Shown piece after piece: positions 60,290-64,000 of a stretch of 64,000 bases of DNA. The notes under the pieces were generated by a model. That model worked only from the letters and a program-made list of their open reading frames with translations. It made no database searches and was not told where the DNA came from. Location of the stretch: the NCBI GenBank assembly GCA_947492995.1, contig CANLOU010000003.1, positions 744,001 to 808,000 on the forward strand, read 5' to 3'. Each line of letters starts with the position of its first letter. The stretch's first letter is position 1. This stretch comes from an uncultured Litoreibacter sp. (GTDB lineage Bacteria > Pseudomonadota > Alphaproteobacteria > Rhodobacterales > Rhodobacteraceae). The translations under genes were made by a program, and so were the position numbers.

Positions 60290-61513
60290 ATGACTGGTTC
60301 CCCCTCTTCCGTTTCGCCCTCTTCTGCAACCTTGCCCGTGGTCCGGCTGAAGCCGAAGGCCGATGTCTTGCGCATCAGGCGCGGCGCGCCCTGGGTCTAT
60401 GCCGACGACATTGTCACCGACCGGCGCACCAAGAATATCGAGCCGGGCGCCGTGGCCATTCTGCATGACCCCGAGCGGCAGGAGCTTGGCCTCGTTGCGT
60501 TTAACGGCAAGTCCAAAATCATGGTCCGCATGCTGGATGCCGATGTGGATGCGGTGCTGGATCAGGCCTGGTTCGAGGCCAAATTCACCCGCGCCCTGGC
60601 GATGCGGGAACGGCTGTACGACGCACCTTTCTACCGGCTGATCCATGCCGAGGGCGACGGGCTGCCCGGCGTCGTCGTGGACCGCTTCGGCGACACCTGC
60701 GTGGTGCAGGCCAACGCCGCTTGGGCTGATTTGCGGTTCGACATGCTGGTGGACGCATTGGTTGCAGTCACCGGCGTGGCACACGTCTACAAGAATGCCA
60801 GCGGGCGGACGCGGGAGCTTGAGGGGCTGGACGCCCAAAGTGCTGTGGTGCGCGGATCCGTGGACGGATCCTTACCGGTGGTGATGAACGGGGCCACCTA
60901 TATTGCCGACCTCGCGGGCGGTCAGAAGACCGGCTTGTTCTATGATCAAAGGCCAAACCACGCCTTCGCGGCCAATTTGGCGCAAGGGGCGCGGGTGCTG
61001 GATGTGTTTTCGCATGTCGGCGGGTTCGGGTTGGCCGCATTGGCGGGCGGGGCCGTGTCGGCCGTGGCCGTGGACGGGTCGCAGCCTGCGTTGGATTTGG
61101 CCGTGGAAGGGGCCGCGGCCAGTGGCTTTGCGGATAAGTTCGAGACCCGCAAGGGCGATGCGTTCAAAACCATGGAGGCGTTGCAGGGCGAGGGGGCGCT
61201 GTTCGATCTGGTTGTTGCCGACCCGCCCGCCTTTGCGCCGTCGAAACAGGCGTTGCAGAACGGGCTGACCGCGTATGCGCGGGTGGCCTCGATGGCGGCG
61301 AAGCTGGTGGCGCCGGGCGGGTATCTGGTGGTGTGCTCGTGCTCGCACGCGGCTGACATTTCCAAGTTCCGGCAGGCGTCGCTGCGGGGCATCTCGCGCG
61401 GTGGGCGGCAGGCGCAGCTGATCCATACAGGCGGCGCAGGGCCGGATCATCCGATGCATGCGGCGCTGGCCGAAAGCGGCTACCTGAAGGCGCTGTTCTT
61501 CCGGCTGGATTGA
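60290..61513 (+). CDS. RlmI-like class I SAM-dependent rRNA methyltransferase
   Basis: The protein has 407 residues with GGGGGAG before the ATG. A PUA-type RNA-binding part (LRIRRGAPWVYADDI...GAVAILHD) is followed by YDAPFYRLIHAEGDGLPGVVVDRFG. The SAM-binding DVFSHVGGFGLAAL and the catalytic VADPPAFAPSK come next, and CSCSH near the end matches the m5C-type motif of RlmI. It probably methylates 23S rRNA; the site is not certain. Its stop overlaps the PIN gene start (TGATG). Confidence 0.9.
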   Translation: MTGSPSSVSPSSATLPVVRLKPKADVLRIRRGAPWVYADDIVTDRRTKNIEPGAVAILHDPERQELGLVAFNGKSKIMVRMLDADVDAVLDQAWFEAKFTRALAMRERLYDAPFYRLIHAEGDGLPGVVVDRFGDTCVVQANAAWADLRFDMLVDALVAVTGVAHVYKNASGRTRELEGLDAQSAVVRGSVDGSLPVVMNGATYIADLAGGQKTGLFYDQRPNHAFAANLAQGARVLDVFSHVGGFGLAALAGGAVSAVAVDGSQPALDLAVEGAAASGFADKFETRKGDAFKTMEALQGEGALFDLVVADPPAFAPSKQALQNGLTAYARVASMAAKLVAPGGYLVVCSCSHAADISKFRQASLRGISRGGRQAQLIHTGGAGPDHPMHAALAESGYLKALFFRLD

Positions 61514-62052
61514 TGCGGGCCTGTCTGGACGCCTGCGTGCTGTTTCCGACCGTGCTGCGGGAGGTGCTGACGGGCGTTGCGGGGCTGGGGCTGTACCAGC
61601 CGATCTGGTCGGAGCGGATATTGGAGGAATGGGCGCGCGCGACGCGCAAGCTGGGGCCTGAGGCCGAGCCGCAGGCGCGTGGCGAGATTGCCGTGCTTAG
61701 ATCGCAGTTCCCCAACGCATCGGTGGCCCCGCGCGAAGGCGACATGGCGCGGCTGCATTTGCCCGACGAGAATGACATCCATGTGCTGGCCTGTGCGATT
61801 GCCGCGTCGGCAGATGTGATTGTGACCTTGAATGCGAAGGACTTCCCGCGGCAAATTCTGGCCTTTGAGGGCGTGACGCGGCTTGGCCCGGATGAATTTC
61901 TGATGCGCCTGTGGGTGGAGACGCCGCAGGCGGTTGAACAGGTCGTGCGGGAGGTGCATGGCGTGGCGACACAGATGATGGGCGAAGACATTGCGCTGCG
62001 GGCCTTGATGAAACGCGCCCGACTGCCCCGTCTGGGGAAGGCATTGGGGTAG
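61513..62052 (+). CDS. PIN-domain protein without adjacent antitoxin
   Basis: The protein has 179 residues from the ATG at 61513, which shares a base with the methyltransferase stop. RACLDACVLFPTVLREVLTG gives the first Asp, WSERILEEWARA the Glu, LPDENDIHVLACAIAASADVIVTLNAKDFP the later acidic residues of a PIN nuclease. The size is larger than typical VapC (~130) and no antitoxin gene precedes it. A housekeeping or orphan RNase is therefore more likely than a toxin of a pair. Confidence 0.8.
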   Translation: MRACLDACVLFPTVLREVLTGVAGLGLYQPIWSERILEEWARATRKLGPEAEPQARGEIAVLRSQFPNASVAPREGDMARLHLPDENDIHVLACAIAASADVIVTLNAKDFPRQILAFEGVTRLGPDEFLMRLWVETPQAVEQVVREVHGVATQMMGEDIALRALMKRARLPRLGKALG

Positions 62053-62057
62053 GGCGG

Positions 62058-62110
62058 AATTTTCTTCGATCGAAGAAAATTACAATAGAGTTTTGAACAA
62101 ACTCTATTGT
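62058..62110. terminator. Double palindrome between convergent PIN and M48 genes
   Basis: A perfect 24-bp palindrome (62058-62081, arm AATTTTCTTCGA) is followed directly by a 12-bp-arm hairpin (62082-62110, arm ACAATAGAGTTT, 5-nt loop). The second includes the M48 stop codon. The first shares the arm AATTTTCTTCG with 15045-15067. It is probably a bidirectional terminator. Confidence 0.65.
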
Positions 62111-62793
62111 GTCAGACCCCATTTTGCTTCGTTTTCCTCAATTGCGGCAATGCGTTCATGGGTTTTGGGATGGCTCAGCAGCCATGCCGGCGTGCCGGCA
62201 CCCGCGCCTTTGGACAGCTTGTCCAGCTTTTGGAAAAGCGATTTTTGTGGCGCTGTTCCGATGCCGGCCTTGGTCAGCAGGGCCGAGGCATAAGCGTCGG
62301 CCTCGTATTCGTCGCGCCGCGACAGTTTTGCGGCCAACATGGTGGTCAACATGTTGGCCAGCATCGCGCCTGCGAAGGGGATGATCCGGCCCAGGATCGA
62401 GGCAAGCACCACGCGGATCGCGTTTTGGCCGGAGAAGTCGATCATCCGGCGGCGGGAGTGGCCAAGGGCCACATGCCCCAGCTCGTGGGCGATGACCGAG
62501 GCCAGCTCTTCGGCGGTGACCGCGCCCTCTTTATATTTGTTGTAAAACCCGCGCGTGATGAAGATGCGCCCGTCGGGCGCTGCGAGGCCGTTGACCTGCT
62601 CCACCTCAAAAAGGTGGACCTTGATGCGCGGCACATCGAGGGCGCGGGCCATGTCCTTGTTCATCTCCCCCAGCGTCGGATCGGCCAGCGGGGTCGATTT
62701 TTCGTTGAGCATCCGCTTCGTGCTCCACGCCGAGAAGCGGAACGTGAGGTAGCCGTAAAGGGTGACCAGCAGCAGGGGCAGGATTTTGAACAT
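62104..62793 (-). CDS. M48-family metalloprotease (HtpX-like)
   Basis: The protein has 229 residues. The N-terminal LPLLLVTLYGYLTF is a membrane segment. HELGH at residues 103-107 is the zinc site, with the third ligand Glu in DEYEADAYASALL near 161. A hydrophobic pair of segments (IRVVLASILGRIIPFAGAMLANMLTTML) lies between. It is shorter than HtpX (~290) and is probably an inner-membrane quality-control protease. Its stop is inside the double palindrome. Confidence 0.88.
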   Translation of the reverse strand: MFKILPLLLVTLYGYLTFRFSAWSTKRMLNEKSTPLADPTLGEMNKDMARALDVPRIKVHLFEVEQVNGLAAPDGRIFITRGFYNKYKEGAVTAEELASVIAHELGHVALGHSRRRMIDFSGQNAIRVVLASILGRIIPFAGAMLANMLTTMLAAKLSRRDEYEADAYASALLTKAGIGTAPQKSLFQKLDKLSKGAGAGTPAWLLSHPKTHERIAAIEENEAKWGLTQ

Positions 62794-63113
62794 GAATTGG
62801 ATATGGGGCGCGGGGCGGCGGTTATCAAACTTATTCTAGGAGGAGCGCTATCCGGGAGGGCGGGCTTAGGTATTTTTGCCAAGATGAAACGCATGTTTCG
62901 TCGATTTCACGATCTGTGTGCGGGTTCTCACGGGGGCGTGACGCTGTGGTCTGCGGTGATTATATATATGTGCGTATATGCGCAGAATTTACGCTAATTG
63001 TATCGTTTTGTGTGTTGAGGTGGCTGCAGGGGCGCGTCATATTGATCCTATCAAACGGCAACACGCCGACACACACAGCCCGGCACGGGCAACACCAAAC
63101 TGGAGAAACCGAA
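62794..63113. other. 320-bp divergent spacer
   Basis: No gene is supported. It carries one ATTTTT-type repeat (62866-62890) and an alternating TATATATATGTGCGTATATG tract near 62960-62982. The leader of the small secreted protein comes last, with TGGAG 10 bases before its ATG. Confidence 0.6.
62866..62890 (+). repeat. Intergenic TATTTTTGCCAAGATGAA repeat, variant copy
   Basis: TTAGGTATTTTTGCCAAGAT is the other common form of the rhodobacterial spacer motif seen at 5017, 15074, 52016 and 58276. Confidence 0.5.
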
Positions 63114-63401
63114 ATGAAAACTGTTATCGCATCCGCCATCGTCGCCCTGTCCTTCGCCGCACCTGTAAGTGCTGACATATCCAACGCCCAAGCCTTTTTC
63201 GCGCTGGGCAACGACTCTGCCGCCGAGCGCATTCTTGGCGACACATCGACCGGTGATCCGGTTGGCACTGCGCGCACATTGGCACTGGTCAATGACAGCC
63301 CCGCAGAGAACACCGTGAATTTTGAGCGCGCGCGCAACGTTGACGTGTCCGCTGTCCAAGCGATGTTCGCGCTGACCAACGACTCGCCTGCCGAGAACTA
63401 A
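63114..63401 (+). CDS. Small secreted protein with three NDSxAE repeats (95 aa)
   Basis: MKTVIASAIVALSFAAPVSA is a signal peptide. The mature 75 residues contain FALGNDSAAERI, LALVNDSPAENT and FALTNDSPAEN, three copies of one short motif. There are no cysteines. The ORF track starts at 62916, but the signal peptide fixes 63114. It resembles the secreted protein at 31859 only in size and export. It has a strong terminator and stands alone. Confidence 0.78.
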   Translation: MKTVIASAIVALSFAAPVSADISNAQAFFALGNDSAAERILGDTSTGDPVGTARTLALVNDSPAENTVNFERARNVDVSAVQAMFALTNDSPAEN

Positions 63402-63430
63402 GATACCCTGTCTGTCTCCCCCCAGAGAGA

Positions 63431-63460
63431 AAACGGCCCCTTTTCGGAGGGGCCGTTTTT
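63431..63460 (+). terminator. Rho-independent terminator between convergent genes
   Basis: AAACGGCCCC/GGGGCCGTTT, with an 8-nt loop and five T, stands 30 bp past the small secreted gene. The A-rich left side suits action from both strands. Confidence 0.9.
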
Positions 63461-63464
63461 CGTT

Positions 63465-64000
63465 TCAGCGGGTGAGCAGCTTCATGCCGCGTTCGATCCC
63501 GTCCAAGGTCATGGGCACCATGCGGTCCTTGCCAAATATGGCTTGGATCATTTGGGTCGATTGAGTGTGTCGCCAATAGCGTTCATCCAGCGGGTTGATC
63601 CAGAGGTTGGATTGCCATTGGTCGCGGGCGCGGCTGAGCCAGACCTCGCCAGTCTCGGCGTTCCAATGCTCGTTTGCGCCGCCGGGATAGGCGATCTCAT
63701 AGGGCGACATCGAGGCGTCGCCGACGAAGATGCATTTGTAGTCGGGGCCATATGTGCGCAGCAGCTCATGGGTTTCGGTTTGCTCTGACCAGCGGCGTTT
63801 GTTGTCGGTCCACACGCCCTCATAGAGGCAGTTGTGGAAGTAGTAATGCTTGAGGTGCTTGAATTCGGTTTTGGCCGCTGAGAACAGTTCCTCAACCACC
63901 TTCACATGCGGGTCCATCGACCCGCCAATATCCAGAAACAGCAGCACTTTGACGGCGTTGCGGCGTTCCGGCCGGGTTTTGACGTCGAGATAGCCGTTTT
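63465..64000 (-). CDS. VWA-domain (CoxE-like) protein, N-terminus beyond window
   Basis: The frame is open to the right edge, so only the C-terminal 178 residues are visible; the ORF-track start at 63947 is an internal GTG. VKVLLFLDIGGSMDPHVK is a VWA MIDAS-type motif. FVGDASMSPYEIAYPGG and RYWRHTQSTQMIQAIFGKDRMVPMTLDGIERGM fit the CoxE-like/VWA group often paired with MoxR AAA+ ATPases. The partner would lie outside the window. Confidence 0.8.
   Translation of the reverse strand, partial: NGYLDVKTRPERRNAVKVLLFLDIGGSMDPHVKVVEELFSAAKTEFKHLKHYYFHNCLYEGVWTDNKRRWSEQTETHELLRTYGPDYKCIFVGDASMSPYEIAYPGGANEHWNAETGEVWLSRARDQWQSNLWINPLDERYWRHTQSTQMIQAIFGKDRMVPMTLDGIERGMKLLTR

Noticed and set aside
62940-62985. 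Alternating TATATATATGTGCGTATATG tract considered as an origin or recombination site
   Set aside because: It is short and stands alone, with no DnaA boxes or repeats nearby; it is probably only an A/T-rich promoter region.
1-64000. tRNA or other structural RNA genes
   Set aside because: GTTCGAA-type T-loop strings were looked for; those seen are inside coding regions (for example ftsA) or palindromes. No cloverleaf was found by eye.

Overview
The window looks like a chromosomal segment of a Rhodobacteraceae (Roseobacter-group) alphaproteobacterium. The evidence is the order ftsW-murG-murC-(DUF2484 x2)-murB-ddl-ftsQ-ftsA-ftsZ-lpxC-bamD-recN, the cobS/cobT cobaltochelatase pair, DddQ/DddL-like and MttB-like genes, the high G+C content, and several short intergenic repeats that I recognise from that family. 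No tRNA, rRNA, insertion sequence, prophage or CRISPR array was seen.

Layout. 1-559 is a truncated GFA-like gene. 712-9190 is a tightly packed cell-wall/division operon (ftsW to ftsA). It is followed by a 388-bp palindrome-rich spacer, ftsZ with a terminator, then lpxC, bamD and recN. 15.1-18.6 kb holds a D-lactate dehydrogenase-type flavoprotein, a ClC channel and DUF427. 18.7-23.9 kb is a minus-strand operon cobS - periplasmic unknown - cobT - aminopeptidase P. 24-27 kb has a sulfatase, a J-domain protein, BolA and DUF4177. 27.1-37.2 kb is the accessory region. Two paralogous proteins with five near-identical 50-residue TPR units (one with an XRE helix-turn-helix, one with an unrecognised N-terminus) bracket a small membrane protein, a DUF6502/lipoprotein pair divergent from a VWA lipoprotein, a small secreted protein behind a long hairpin, an AraC regulator and an MttB-like methyltransferase. 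After gatB come a DddQ/L-like cupin, a lytic transglycosylase, an SDR/TerB-like pair, a phosphodiesterase and an ArsC-like protein. 45-49.7 kb has pepN, a photolyase and DUF2256. 49.8-53.4 kb has malate synthase G, GlcG and a class I glutamine amidotransferase-like hydrolase. 53.5-58.2 kb has SCP2, an amidohydrolase and the DNA-damage ligase/exonuclease pair with an esterase between them. The remainder holds an HpcH aldolase, a 51-aa protein, a lipoprotein, an RlmI-like methyltransferase, a PIN protein, an M48 protease, a small repeat-containing secreted protein and a truncated VWA protein.

The most unusual signals are these. (1) The two TPR loci each carry 11-bp-period GTATT iterons just past the TPR stop codon. 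Each locus also has a nearby ~110-bp repeat whose hairpin arms differ by compensatory changes. (2) Four different perfect 20-bp palindromes stand in tandem with a 24-bp period at 44949-45041, and double versions lie between convergent genes at 15021 and 62058. (3) A 73-nt hairpin buries the ribosome-binding site of a small secreted protein (31781-31853). (4) Twin operator-like inverted repeats lie between a DUF6502 gene and a VWA lipoprotein. (5) A DMSP-lyase-like cupin keeps most but not all family residues.

All function calls rest on motif reading and memory of protein families. No database search was run. Start codons were moved from the ORF-track position where a ribosome-binding site, gene overlap or family N-terminus argued for it.
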